Shown: in pieces, positions 8,601 through 17,242 of the stretch | Position numbering within the stretch: the first letter of the stretch is position 1 | Layout of the letters: each line of letters begins with the position of its first letter | Notes under the pieces: model-generated | What the model was told of the DNA's origin: nothing | The model's database searches: none | The model's input: the letters and a program-made list of their open reading frames with translations, nothing else | Position numbers and translations under genes: made by a program | Assembly (NCBI GenBank): GCA_963753485.1 | Contig: CAVWCL010000017.1 | Coordinates: 1 to 64,000 of the forward strand | DNA: 64,000 nucleotides | Direction of reading: 5' to 3' | Source: CAWDLX01 sp963753485 | GTDB taxonomy: Bacteria; Actinomycetota; Actinomycetes; Mycobacteriales; Micromonosporaceae

Positions 8601-8641
8601 AAGATCATCGGTAACGGCCTATCTTCCCTGCTCAATGCGGG

Positions 8642-8714
8642 TGGAGCCGAGGGGACTCGAACCCCTGACCCCCACACTGCCAGTGTGGTGCGCTACCAGC
8701 TGCGCCACGGCCCC
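8642..8714 (-). tRNA. tRNA-Ala (anticodon GGC)
   Basis: The minus strand folds as a complete cloverleaf. The acceptor is GGGGCCG with CGGCTCC, the D-stem GCGC/GCGC, the anticodon stem CCACA/TGTGG with loop CTGGCAG giving anticodon GGC, and the T-stem AGGGG/CCCCT with loop TTCGAGT. The discriminator is A, and CCA is not encoded. It separates the island from core genes. Its 3' end faces the integrase, so it is a second possible attachment site, but no duplicated 3' end is seen in the window. Confidence 0.95.
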
Positions 8715-9120
8715 GCGTGCCAGCGCGAGGCGAGCACTCGCGCCATTTTACACACCGCTCGGGAGCCGGTGACATCGGCATTTCCCGGACGGGCGCCGGC
8801 CGCACGTCGCGCCCAACGACACCCGATCGGAGATCGGCGTCCAGCGCGGCGAAGCGTAGTCTCGCTGCACACACGCGCGTACAGTCGCGATCTCCCGCAG
8901 GCCACGCCGGCCCAGCGCCACGCCGGCCCAGCGCCACGCCGGCCCAGCGCCACGCCGGCCCAGCGCCACGCCGGCCCAGCGCCACGCCAGCGCCGAGCCA
9001 CCGCCCGCCTTGCCGCCGGGCCAACGCCACGCCGGGCCAGCGCCGAGCCATCGGGCCACCGAGGGCCAACGGGGCCAACGCCGGGCCAACCCGGACGACG
9101 CTCCGGAGCCCCGCAGCCGC
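8715..9120. other. Gene-free stretch upstream of tRNA-Ala
   Basis: About 400 bases without a gene. It holds the tRNA-Ala promoter region and a tandem 16-bp repeat at 8901-8980. Overlapping ORFs here are low-complexity translations of that repeat. Confidence 0.7.
8901..8980. repeat. Five tandem 16-bp repeats
   Basis: The unit GCCACGCCGGCCCAGC occurs five times head to tail without change, then degenerates to 8996 and recurs loosely to about 9110. There are no spacers, so this is not a CRISPR array. It resembles the low-complexity tract at 592-1010 in style. Confidence 0.85.
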
Positions 9121-9675
9121 TCAGTTCAGGGTCGGGTCGGCCGGGTACTGGGCGATCGCCGCGTACATGCCGCCCTGGCGCCGCAGCACCATGGGCCACA
9201 GGTCGTCCGGCCGGTCGGTGAACGGGTCGCTCGGCAGGGCCTTGAAGGTCAACCAGGAGCCGCCGGTGATCTCTCCCTCGAGCTGGCCGGCGCCCCATCC
9301 GGCGTACCCAGCGAAGACCCGGACCTCGATCAGGTCTTCGCGCATGCCGTCGGGGTCGGCCGAGAGGTCGACCGTGCCCAGCGTGCCCTCGACCCGGCTG
9401 AACCCGCGCGTGTCGCCCGATTGGGACAGCACCCGGGCCAGGCAGATCGCCGCCTCCGGCTGCACCGGTCCGCCTTCGAAGACGACGCCGGGCTCGCTCG
9501 CGATGCCGCCCCACGAGCCGAGCACCTCACCGACCGGCACCTCGGTCGGGCGGTTGAGCACCACGCCGAGGGCGCCGCCGCCCTCATGGGCCACGAGCAG
9601 CACGACGGTGCGCTCGAAGTTGGGGTCACGCAGGCCCGGAGTCGCCACGAGCAGATGCCCGACCAGCGACTCCAT
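9121..9675 (-). CDS. YqgE/AlgH family protein
   Basis: A 184-residue protein of the UPF0301 (YqgE/AlgH) family. Recognisable family blocks are GHLLVATPGLRDPNFERTVV at the N-terminus, HEGGGALGVVLNRPTE, and the Gly-rich GYAGWGAGQLEGEI with the following WL near the C-terminus. The molecular function of the family is not established; AlgH was linked to alginate regulation in Pseudomonas. ATG 9675 is preferred because it has AAGGGG upstream and gives the family's usual N-terminus. Longer in-frame starts exist at 9711 and 9729. It is divergent from mtnP. Confidence 0.9.
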   Translation of the reverse strand: MESLVGHLLVATPGLRDPNFERTVVLLVAHEGGGALGVVLNRPTEVPVGEVLGSWGGIASEPGVVFEGGPVQPEAAICLARVLSQSGDTRGFSRVEGTLGTVDLSADPDGMREDLIEVRVFAGYAGWGAGQLEGEITGGSWLTFKALPSDPFTDRPDDLWPMVLRRQGGMYAAIAQYPADPTLN

Positions 9676-9916
9676 CGCCCGCCCCTTCGTCACCTCTGGC
9701 TCGCTCGCCATGCCCGGATCCGGCTGCACCGCCGTGCCCCGCTCTCAGCCTGACGCCAACCGCCGCAACGGCGGCACCCATGCAACCGTGGGCCGCGAAC
9801 GGCCGCAGGTAAGCCCGCGGGACGCGAGCGGGCGACCCGCGCCGGCGCCGGCTGCCCAGTCGATCGTCATGACTCGCACCATAGCCTGCGCCCTGCCCCA
9901 CGGTTAGAGTCTGCGC

Positions 9917-10720
9917 GTGACAGTACGGGCCGATGTCGGCGTCATCGGGGGATCCGGCCTCTACTCCCTGCTGGCCGGCGCGCAAGAGCATGTGGTGCCG
10001 ACTCCGTACGGTCCGGCATCCGACCCGCTCACCGTGGCCGACGTTGGCGGCCGCGCGGTGGCATTCCTGCCCCGCCACGGTCGCGACCATCGCTTCCCGC
10101 CCCACCAGATCCCGTACCGGGCGAACCTCTGGGCCCTGCGTGAGCTCGGCGTGCGGCAGGTGGTGGCGCCCTGCGCGGTCGGTGGACTGCGTCCCGAGTT
10201 GGGGCCGGGCACGTTCGTCCTGCCCGACCAGCTCATCGATCGCACGTCCGGCCGGGTGCAGTCCTTCTACGACACCGGCGCGGTACATGTGAGCTTCGCC
10301 GACCCCTACTGCCCGCGCGGGCGGGCCACGGTACGGGCGGTCGCCGGCCGTACCGCTTTCGACGTCGTCGACGGCGGCACCATGGTGGTCATCGAGGGCC
10401 CCCGCTTCTCGACCCGGGCCGAGTCGCGCTGGTATGCCGGCATCGGCGGGACGGTAGTGAACATGACCGGGCATCCGGAGGCGGTGCTCGCCCGCGAGCT
10501 GGCGCTCTGCTACACCACGATCGCGCTCGTCACCGACCTCGACGCCGGGGTAGAGGGCGAGCATGGGGTCACCCAGGAGGAGGTCTTCCGGGTGTTCGGA
10601 GAGAACACCGACCGCCTGCGGGGCCTCCTGCTCGACGTCTGCGCCGCGCTCCCGGCCGACGCCGACTGCCCGTGCCAGCACGCACTCGACGGTCTCGACC
10701 CCACTCCGATGACGCCGTAG
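9917..10720 (+). CDS. mtnP: S-methyl-5'-thioadenosine phosphorylase
   Basis: A 267-residue purine nucleoside phosphorylase of the MTAP branch, which splits methylthioadenosine with phosphate to adenine and methylthioribose-1-phosphate in methionine salvage. Motifs seen are VGVIGGSGLYS (phosphate loop), FLPRHGRDHRFPPHQIPYRAN, EGPRFSTRAESRWY and NMTGHPEAVLARE. The spacing matches the family. GTG 9917 is the start. The gene is alone and convergent with the histidine kinase gene. Activity on other purine nucleosides such as inosine is possible in actinobacterial homologues. Confidence 0.92.
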   Translation: MTVRADVGVIGGSGLYSLLAGAQEHVVPTPYGPASDPLTVADVGGRAVAFLPRHGRDHRFPPHQIPYRANLWALRELGVRQVVAPCAVGGLRPELGPGTFVLPDQLIDRTSGRVQSFYDTGAVHVSFADPYCPRGRATVRAVAGRTAFDVVDGGTMVVIEGPRFSTRAESRWYAGIGGTVVNMTGHPEAVLARELALCYTTIALVTDLDAGVEGEHGVTQEEVFRVFGENTDRLRGLLLDVCAALPADADCPCQHALDGLDPTPMTP

Positions 10721-10759
10721 CCGGGCCGCCAGACCGGGCATCGCTTGACCGGCTGCGCC

Positions 10760-11785
10760 TCACGCCGGCAGCGGCAGGCGTACCAGGAACCGGCAGCCAT
10801 CCCCGACGTTGACCACCTCGACGCCGCCACGCTGGGCCTCGACCAGGCCGCGCACGATGGCCAGGCCCAGCCCGCCACCGCCGCCATCCCGCTCGGCTGG
10901 CGATTGGGGGGTGCGCGCACTTGCCCCTCGGAACGCCACGTCGAAGACCCGCGGCAGGTCGGCATCGGGGATGCCACCACAGGCATCGGTCACCGCGAGC
11001 CACCCGCTGTCGGCGTCCTGGCCGCCGCTGACCGTCACGGTGCCGTCCGACGGGGTGTGCCGGATCGCATTACGCAGCAGGTTCGCCACCACCCGCGACA
11101 GCTCCGGGACGCTGCCCCGTACGCTCGGCCAGGTCGACTCGGCCGCGCGCAGGCGCACGCCGCGGGCAGCCGCGACCGGAGCGGCCGCCGCGACCGCGTC
11201 GGAGACGACGTCGCCGAGCGCGACCGCCTCCAGGGTGAGCTGCAGCGCACCGGCGTTGATGCGGGACAGCTCGAAGAGGTCGTCAACCAGGCTCGCCATC
11301 CGGTCGGTCTCCATCCGGATCCGGGTGTGGTAGTCGGCGATCGTCTCCGGGTCACTGACCACGCCGTCCTCGAGCGCCTCCGCCATGGCCCGCAGGCCGG
11401 CCAGCGGCGTGCGCAGGTCGTGCGACACCCAGGCCACCAGCTCGCGCCGGCTCGCCTCCAACTGCCGTTCCCGCTCGCGCAGCTCGGCGGCCCACATCGC
11501 CTCGGCCGCCAGCCGGCGCCCCAGCCACACCCCCATGGCGAGGCTGACCGCGCCGGCGATGCCGAGCACGACGAGGAGCACGTTGAGGTCGTGCCGCGAT
11601 ATGAACATCCCCCGGGCCACCGCGATGACGCCGGCCAGCATGGCCAGGACGGTCACCGCGAGCAGTATGCAGATGTGCACGGTGATTGACCGGTTGCGCA
11701 GCATGCGCAGGATGAGCCAGCCGGGGAGCGCGACCGCCACCGCGCCGGCGAACGAGACCGCGAAGATGAGGCTGAGCTCACGCAT
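10760..11785 (-). CDS. Sensor histidine kinase
   Basis: A 341-residue membrane sensor kinase. Two or more hydrophobic segments lie in the first 100 residues with almost no extracellular loop, so the signal is probably sensed at or in the membrane. A HAMP-like linker leads to HisKA (ELVAWVSHDLRTPLAGL, phospho-His), then the ATPase domain with NLLRNAIRHTP (N box), a divergent DACGGI (G1) and GGGGLGLAIV (G2). The start ATG 11785 overlaps the response-regulator stop as ATGCGTGA, indicating translational coupling. The ligand is unknown. Confidence 0.9.
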   Translation of the reverse strand: MRELSLIFAVSFAGAVAVALPGWLILRMLRNRSITVHICILLAVTVLAMLAGVIAVARGMFISRHDLNVLLVVLGIAGAVSLAMGVWLGRRLAAEAMWAAELRERERQLEASRRELVAWVSHDLRTPLAGLRAMAEALEDGVVSDPETIADYHTRIRMETDRMASLVDDLFELSRINAGALQLTLEAVALGDVVSDAVAAAAPVAAARGVRLRAAESTWPSVRGSVPELSRVVANLLRNAIRHTPSDGTVTVSGGQDADSGWLAVTDACGGIPDADLPRVFDVAFRGASARTPQSPAERDGGGGGLGLAIVRGLVEAQRGGVEVVNVGDGCRFLVRLPLPA

Positions 11786-12479
11786 GCGGATCCACCGGCT
11801 CGTACCGGTAGCCAACCCCCCATACGGTCACGATCCGGCGGGGTGTGGTCGAGTCCTCCTCGATCTTCTCCCGCAGCCGTCGCACGTGGACGGTCACAGT
11901 GGACTGGTCACCGAAGGTCCAGCCCCACACCGCTTCGAGCAGCTCAGCCCGGCGCAGGGCCCGGCCGGGGTGGCGCATGAAGTACCCGAGCAGGTCGAAC
12001 TCGCGGACGGTGAGAGCCAGATCGGCACCGTCGAGCCGGGCCACCCGCCGGGCGACATCCAGCACCAGGCCGCCATCACGCAGCACTGCCGGCGCGCCGG
12101 GCTCCGGCGCGCGCGCTGCCCGCCGCAGCACCGACTGCACGCGCAGGACCAGTTCGCGGGGCGAGAACGGCTTAGTCACGTAGTCGTCCGCGCCCAGCGA
12201 CAGCCCGGCCAGCCGGTCGCCCTCGTCACCGCGCGCGGTCAACATGATCACGGGCAGGTCGGGGTCGGCCGAGCGCAGCCGCCGGCATACCTCGAGCCCG
12301 TCGATCCCGGGCAGCATGAGGTCGAGGACGACCAGATCCGGCCGCTGGTCGGCGACGCACGCGAGCGCGGTCCGGCCGTCGGCCGCCAGGATGACCGTGT
12401 AGTCGGCCCGCTCCAGGTAGCGGCGCACCACGTCGCTGACGGTCGGATCGTCATCGACGACCAGCACCCGCTGCCCCAT
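11778..12479 (-). CDS. OmpR/PhoB-family response regulator
   Basis: A 233-residue regulator. The receiver domain (1-120) has the acidic pair at VVDDDP, phospho-acceptor Asp53 in VVLDLMLPG, and Lys in YVTKPF. The winged-helix output domain (about 135-230) ends with VTVWGVGYRY. ATG 12479 puts the receiver at the N-terminus; the longer open frame upstream is not protein-like. It is the first gene of an operon with the kinase downstream. The target genes are not visible here. Confidence 0.93.
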   Translation of the reverse strand: MGQRVLVVDDDPTVSDVVRRYLERADYTVILAADGRTALACVADQRPDLVVLDLMLPGIDGLEVCRRLRSADPDLPVIMLTARGDEGDRLAGLSLGADDYVTKPFSPRELVLRVQSVLRRAARAPEPGAPAVLRDGGLVLDVARRVARLDGADLALTVREFDLLGYFMRHPGRALRRAELLEAVWGWTFGDQSTVTVHVRRLREKIEEDSTTPRRIVTVWGVGYRYEPVDPHA

Positions 12480-12610
12480 GGGCCGAGGGTACGGCGCCGC
12501 TGGTCGACCTGGCCCGAACGGGCGGCGACGGTCCGCGGACCGTAAGAGAAGCCACGTGCTTCCCGTACACGAAGGAGCGGTGGGTCCCAAGGGGAACTCA
12601 CCGCTCATCC

Positions 12611-12980
12611 GGTGGAGGTGCCGGGAATCGAACCCGGGTCCTCCGGAGTCTTGCCAGGGCTTCTCCGAGCGCAGCTCACTCTGCCTCTACTCGGCCCCTC
12701 CGATCATGTGAGCGAGTCGGTGTGGCGGGCCCAGTCGCGATTGGTCTCACCGTGTCAGCCCCGCGACGAGACTGAGTTGGCCAGCCCACTAGCTGATGCC
12801 GGGGTCTGGGCCGTGGGCCCTCCCAGTCCGACAACCTCGCTGGTCGCCTAGGCGGCGAGAGCGAAGGTAGCGCGCTTAGCGTTGGCGCTTATAGTTTCCG
12901 ACGACGATTCACGAGACGACGTCGGCTTCCTCGGCTCGCTTCCCCTGCCTCAACGTCCGCAGTCGAAACCTGTCACCCCC
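12611..12980 (-). ncRNA. ssrA: Transfer-messenger RNA (tmRNA)
   Basis: The 5' end GGGGGTG pairs with the 3' end CACCTCC to form the alanine-tRNA-like acceptor, and the T-arm GGTTCGATTCC is seen near the 3' end. The tag reading frame lies at 12886-12848: resume codon GCC followed by codons for ANAKRATFALAA and a TAG stop, ending in the degradation signal ALAA. With SmpB (14156-14632) it rescues stalled ribosomes. CCA is not encoded. Confidence 0.95.
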
Positions 12981-13064
12981 TGCACCGGAGACATCCGGCG
13001 GTACACCACACCATGTGGCGTCCCTTCAGGGTAACGCTCAGGGCAGCCGGATTCATCCCCCGGG

Positions 13065-14150
13065 CTACGGGCAGGCCGGCGGGTCGACCGCCGGGCCGTC
13101 GACTGTGGCCACTCCGGTCACCGTGAAGGTGAACTCGAAGACGCTGCCGGCCGCCACCACCGCGACGGATGGGGTCGAGTAGAAACAGTGCACGAGGCCG
13201 TGTGGTTGGTGGATCACGCGCCGATCCTGGCTCTCGACTATCAGCCCGAGCACGGAGATGTGCACCGACACCGCTCGCCACCGACCCGCGACCGGGCTGG
13301 GGTTGTGCACCCCGACCCGCACCGTCTGCCCGAGCGCTCCCTGGTTGACGATCTGGTACGTCGCGGTCAGGTGCGCACCATCGGCCGGCGTGGGCGCACC
13401 GGGACCGGCGGTGGCCGGCGGTAGACCCGCGGTCGAGCCGACCTGTGGCCGGATCGAGGCCGTCGGCACGGTCTGACTGCCGGGCGCCGGGCCCAGCCCG
13501 CCCTGGCCGGGCGCTGTGTCCGGCTGATCAGCGACCCTCGGACCTGAGTTCAGCAGCCAGATCCCGACGGCCACGACGAGCAACAGGGCGGCGAGCGTCG
13601 CCCAGGAGACGCCCCGACGACGCGGCGCCGGCGGTGGTACCGGATCACGCGGCGTGGCTGGCTCCGCCACCGGATGGCTGGCGCCGGTGGCCTCGAACCC
13701 GACCAGTACCGGCAGGACCGCGCTGCTCGGTGCGACCGCGCCCGCGGCGGCCGGTGCGGCGACCGCGGCGACCGCGGGTAGCGACTCGGCGAAGAGCCGC
13801 TGCAGTGTCCGCTCCCGGACCCCGGCCAACTCTCCGACGTGTCCCGTTTCGGTCACCCGCAGCCGACACCCATCCCGGGTCGGCTGCAGGCTCCAGGTCA
13901 TCGTCGTCTGGGTGTGTGGGCTCTGCCAACCCATGACCAGCTTGCGCTGCGGGATCAGCTCCAGCACGACCGCGCTGATCGGCCCGTCGAAGCCGGGCAG
14001 GGTGCCGGGCCAGAGCATGAAGCGGTGACCGACCTCGGCCGAGAAGTCGGTCTCCATCAACCAGCTGATCAGCTGATCGCGATCGGTCAAGGCGCGCCAG
14101 GCCCGCTCCGGGGGCACCCCGAGGTCGACATCGAGCCGAACCCCGCTCAT
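13065..14150 (-). CDS. SRPBCC/AHSA1-like domain fused to membrane anchor and outer domain
   Basis: A 361-residue protein with an unusual three-part layout. Residues 1-135 look like an SRPBCC (START-like, AHSA1) domain: VPPERAWRALTDRDQLISWL, then VLELIPQRKLVMGW and WSLQPTRDGCRLRVTETG. A Pro/Ala-rich linker follows, then one membrane helix (WATLAALLLVVAVGIWLL, about residues 180-200), then a Pro/Gly-rich linker and a beta-rich outer domain of about 110 residues. The N-terminal domain would be cytoplasmic and the C-terminal domain outside. It starts 5 bases after smpB and is probably co-transcribed. The function is unknown. Confidence 0.75.
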   Translation of the reverse strand: MSGVRLDVDLGVPPERAWRALTDRDQLISWLMETDFSAEVGHRFMLWPGTLPGFDGPISAVVLELIPQRKLVMGWQSPHTQTTMTWSLQPTRDGCRLRVTETGHVGELAGVRERTLQRLFAESLPAVAAVAAPAAAGAVAPSSAVLPVLVGFEATGASHPVAEPATPRDPVPPPAPRRRGVSWATLAALLLVVAVGIWLLNSGPRVADQPDTAPGQGGLGPAPGSQTVPTASIRPQVGSTAGLPPATAGPGAPTPADGAHLTATYQIVNQGALGQTVRVGVHNPSPVAGRWRAVSVHISVLGLIVESQDRRVIHQPHGLVHCFYSTPSVAVVAAGSVFEFTFTVTGVATVDGPAVDPPACP

Positions 14151-14155
14151 GCCGG

Positions 14156-14632
14156 CTATCCCATGCCCTTGTGACGCCGACCCATGGCCCGGTTGATCTC
14201 CCGATCGGCGTCGCGCTTGGCCAGGTCCTGCCGCTTGTCGTAGGAGCGCTTGCCACGGGCAAGGCCCAGCTCCACCTTCGCCCAGCCGTCGGAGAAGTAG
14301 AGCGAGAGCGGCACCAGCGTGAGCCCGCTCTCCCGGGTCTTGCTGATCAACCGGGTGATCTCGCCGCGATTGAGCAGCAGTTTGCGCACCCGGCGGGGTT
14401 CGTGGTTGGTCCAGGTGCCCATCGCGTACTCGGGCACGTGCATGCCGTGCAGGTAGATCTCGCCGTCCTTCTCCTGCGCGAACGAGTCCACAAGAGACGC
14501 CCGGCCGGCCCGCAACGACTTGACCTCGGTGCCGAAGAGCGCGATGCCGGCCTCAACGGTGTCGAGGATCGCGTAGTCGTGGCGCGCCTTGCGGTTGGAG
14601 GCGACGAGCTTGCGCCCCTTTTCGCGTGGCAC
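14156..14632 (-). CDS. smpB: SsrA-binding protein SmpB
   Basis: A 158-residue SmpB that binds tmRNA and delivers it to stalled ribosomes. Typical blocks are NRKARHDYAILDTVEAGI, GTEVKSLRAGRASL, EIYLHGMHVPEY and the basic C-terminal tail KRSYDKRQDLAKRDADREI. The GTG start at 14632 gives the expected N-terminus (VPREKGRK); the upstream extension is not conserved in style. It lies in the ftsE-ftsX-hydrolase direction, about 1.2 kb upstream of ssrA. Confidence 0.97.
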   Translation of the reverse strand: MPREKGRKLVASNRKARHDYAILDTVEAGIALFGTEVKSLRAGRASLVDSFAQEKDGEIYLHGMHVPEYAMGTWTNHEPRRVRKLLLNRGEITRLISKTRESGLTLVPLSLYFSDGWAKVELGLARGKRSYDKRQDLAKRDADREINRAMGRRHKGMG

Positions 14633-14756
14633 CGCGCCCCACCTCCCAACCCCCTGGTCCGGCCCACGTCGCGCCGCCACCACAGCGCCCGGCGGTCCGG
14701 CGTTGCGGCCCACCGGGCGGCAATCCTACCGGAGCATCGGTGGGCGGGTCGATTGC

Positions 14757-15989
14757 TCAGCAGAGGCAAGCGGGCAGCCAGGAGACCGGATTCACCGGCG
14801 TGCCGTCGAGGCGGACCTCGAAATGGAGGTGGTCGCCGGTCGACGCGCCGGTGGTACCGACCCGGCCGATCACCTGGCCCGCGCGGACCTGCTGGCCCAC
14901 TCGTACCAGGATCGCCGATTGATGGGCGTAACAGGTCGCAAAAGCTTTGCCCTGGTATGTGCCGTGATACAGGCAGGTGTAGTTGCCGTAGCCGCCGTCC
15001 CAGCCGGCGCGGACCACCCGGCCGGCCGCGGCCGCCCAGATCGGCGTGCCCTGCGGGGCGGCGAAGTCCACCCCGGCGTGCAGTTGCCAGACCCGGTAGA
15101 ACGGGTCGTAGCGCATGCCGAAGTCGCTCGACTTCCAGCCGACGACCGGCATCGGCAGCCGGGCCCCGCGCCGCAGGACCGGACCGCCCGACTTCGCCAG
15201 ACCGCGGATCTCGGCGGCGATCCGGGCGCTTTCGGCCTGCAGCTCCTGGTACTGCTTGAGGGTCGCGGCCCGGTCCGCCTGGGCGACCCCGAGCGCCGCC
15301 GTGCGCTGGGCGACCAGCCCGGCGACCGCCTGGTGGCGCGCCGCGGCGGTGGCCTGCGCGGCCGCCGCCCGGTCGACCGCATCGGCCGCTTCCTTGGCGG
15401 CCGCGACCGCGTCGCGCCGGCGCCCAGCCAGGGTGTTCTGCCGGTTCTTCTGCTCGGCCCGGGCGAGCGTGTTCGCCTGCAGCGCCTGCTGCTGGGCCTG
15501 GGCCACATGCTCGAGATAGCTCAGGCCGGCGACGAAGTCGGCCGGGCTGGTGACGCTGAGCAGCGCGCTGACCCCGGCCACATCGCCGGTCTCGTACGCG
15601 CGGGTGGCGTAGGCACCGATCGCCGTCCGGGTCTGGTCCACCCGCCGGCTGGCGAGCGTGAGCGCCCGATCGGCGGCGGCCAGATTCACCTGAGCGGCGT
15701 GCACCGTACGCGCGGCCGTGTCGGCGCGGGCATGAGCGCCGGCCAGCACGCCCTCGGCCTCGGCCAGCTCCCGCTGGGCGGGCGGCAACCTACGATTCGC
15801 GTCGTCCAGGGCGGCCGCGGCGGCGACCACCCGTACCGAGGCCGATTCCAGGGCCGCGCGGGTACGGACCAGTTGGCGGTCCACCCGTACCTGGTCGCCA
15901 TGCGGGTCAGCCGCGGCCGGGGCACCCGTGAGCAGAACGATCAAGGTGGCGAGGGCGGCGGGCAACCCAACCGCCACGATCCGCTTCAC
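14757..15989 (-). CDS. M23 peptidoglycan hydrolase with coiled coil, EnvC/RipC-like
   Basis: A 410-residue secreted endopeptidase. The signal peptide spans residues 1-26 (VKRIVAVGLPAALATLIVLL then GAPAAA). An Ala-rich coiled-coil region runs from about 30 to 275. A LytM/M23 domain follows with DFGMRYDP, HAGVDFAAPQGTP (zinc His/Asp) and DHLHFEVR (second His pair). Next to ftsX and ftsE, this is the arrangement of hydrolases activated at the septum by FtsEX (EnvC in E. coli; RipC, a NlpC/P60 enzyme, in mycobacteria). GTG 15989 has AAGGGA upstream. About 300 bases separate it from ftsX, so it may have its own promoter. Confidence 0.88.
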   Translation of the reverse strand: MKRIVAVGLPAALATLIVLLTGAPAAADPHGDQVRVDRQLVRTRAALESASVRVVAAAAALDDANRRLPPAQRELAEAEGVLAGAHARADTAARTVHAAQVNLAAADRALTLASRRVDQTRTAIGAYATRAYETGDVAGVSALLSVTSPADFVAGLSYLEHVAQAQQQALQANTLARAEQKNRQNTLAGRRRDAVAAAKEAADAVDRAAAAQATAAARHQAVAGLVAQRTAALGVAQADRAATLKQYQELQAESARIAAEIRGLAKSGGPVLRRGARLPMPVVGWKSSDFGMRYDPFYRVWQLHAGVDFAAPQGTPIWAAAAGRVVRAGWDGGYGNYTCLYHGTYQGKAFATCYAHQSAILVRVGQQVRAGQVIGRVGTTGASTGDHLHFEVRLDGTPVNPVSWLPACLC

Positions 15990-16128
15990 CCGTGTGCTGT
16001 CCCTTCCACCCCGCCGGACGCGGGGCTCCGGCCAGTATCTGCCTTCACACAGGTCACAGCCAGGTAAACGCCGAACATTAACCAGAACGAGAAGCCGGGG
16101 CCGGTGGTTTCCCCACCCGCCCCGGCCC

Positions 16129-16200
16129 ACTGCACTGCCACGCCCAGCTCACTGGTCTCGGGCTACTGCACTGCCACGCCCAGCTCACTGGTCTCGGGCT
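16129..16200. repeat. Two perfect tandem 36-bp copies
   Basis: 16129-16164 and 16165-16200 are identical 36-bp units beginning ACTGCACTGCCACGCC. They are followed by a second, imperfect pair starting GTTAGTAGGGTGCCC (16206) and GTTAGTGGGGTGCCC (16236). All lie between the M23 hydrolase start and the ftsX stop. The role is unknown; it may affect expression or termination between the two genes. Confidence 0.85.
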
Positions 16201-16287
16201 ACTGGTTAGTAGGGTGCCCCTCTTATACAGAAAGCGTTAGTGGGGTGCCCTTGCAGACAAATCAGCGAGGGGCGAGGGGGTGAAGGG

Positions 16288-17166
16288 TCACACCTTGATA
16301 TAGAAGCGCAGCGCGATCCAGCCGGTCACCGAGCTGACCAGGGCACCGGCCGTGGCGAGCAGTGGCAGCATCCAGTTGACGTTGGCCCAGGGGACCGGCG
16401 TCAGGACGGCGGCGAGCGGTGCCAGCGCACCGTCGAACACGTAGATCTTGGCGAGGACCAGGGTGCCGTAGGCGAACACCGCGCCGATGAAGCCGGCCGC
16501 GACCGCCTCGAGCACGAACGGTGCCTGGATGAACCAGTTGGATGCGCCGACCAGCTTCATCACGGCGACCTCTCGTCGCTTGCTGTAGGCAGCCACCTGG
16601 ATCGTGTTGATCACGAGCATGAGGGCGGCGACCCCCTGCACGATCGCGATGATCAGAGCGAGTGTCTGCAGCGAGGCGAGCACCGAGAAGACCTTCTCGA
16701 CCAGCTGCTTCTGGTCGATGATCGTGTCGACCCCGTCCATGGTGGCGTACTTCGCCTTGAACTGGTCGAAGGTGTTCGGGTCCTTCAGCTTGACCCGGAA
16801 CGACTCGGGCAGGGACTCAGGCTTGGTCTGCTGGACCAGCTCGGGCGCGTTCGCGTAGATCGACTTGAACCGCTCGTACGCCTCGTCCTTGTTCTCGTAG
16901 GTCCAGTTCAGCACGAGATCGTCGCTGGAGATGGCGTTCTGCAGGGCGTCCTTCTGGCTCTGGGTGGTGCCCTGGGTCTTGAGGAAGACGCTGACCTCGA
17001 CCTGCTGGTAGTAGACCTTGCGCATCTGGTCCACCTGGAGGTAGAGCAGCACGCTCGCGCCGAGCAGGGTGAGCGAGACGGTCATCGTGATGATCATGGC
17101 AATCGTCATGGTGACGTTGCGCCACAGGCCGACCGCGACCTCGGACAGTACGTACTTCAGACGCAT
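16288..17166 (-). CDS. ftsX: Cell division ABC-type protein FtsX
   Basis: A 292-residue membrane subunit of FtsEX. An N-terminal cytoplasmic stretch leads to TM1 (about 22-45). A large outer domain follows (about 50-165, including VEVSVFLKTQGTT and ESFRVKLKDPNTFDQF). Three C-terminal membrane segments hold the FtsX/MacB-like core (VINTIQVAAYSKRREVAVMKLVGAS). It transmits ATP hydrolysis by FtsE to a periplasmic hydrolase. It lies 76 bases after ftsE on the same strand. Confidence 0.97.
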   Translation of the reverse strand: MRLKYVLSEVAVGLWRNVTMTIAMIITMTVSLTLLGASVLLYLQVDQMRKVYYQQVEVSVFLKTQGTTQSQKDALQNAISSDDLVLNWTYENKDEAYERFKSIYANAPELVQQTKPESLPESFRVKLKDPNTFDQFKAKYATMDGVDTIIDQKQLVEKVFSVLASLQTLALIIAIVQGVAALMLVINTIQVAAYSKRREVAVMKLVGASNWFIQAPFVLEAVAAGFIGAVFAYGTLVLAKIYVFDGALAPLAAVLTPVPWANVNWMLPLLATAGALVSSVTGWIALRFYIKV

Positions 17167-17242
17167 CGGGTTCTGGCTTCCTTCCCAGGAGCTTCGAGGC
17201 TACGACCGCGGTCGGGCGACGCGGCGGGTCCGGCCGACATGG

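Noticed and set aside
8642..8714. tRNA-Ala as the proven integration site of the integrase
   Set aside because: The position is suggestive, but no second copy of its 3' end is seen, while a tRNA-Met 3' half abuts the integrase end.
8901..8996. CRISPR array
   Set aside because: The 16-bp units are head to tail without spacers, and no cas genes are present.
16129..16200. CRISPR-like 36-bp repeats
   Set aside because: Only two units with no spacer between them; a simple tandem duplication.
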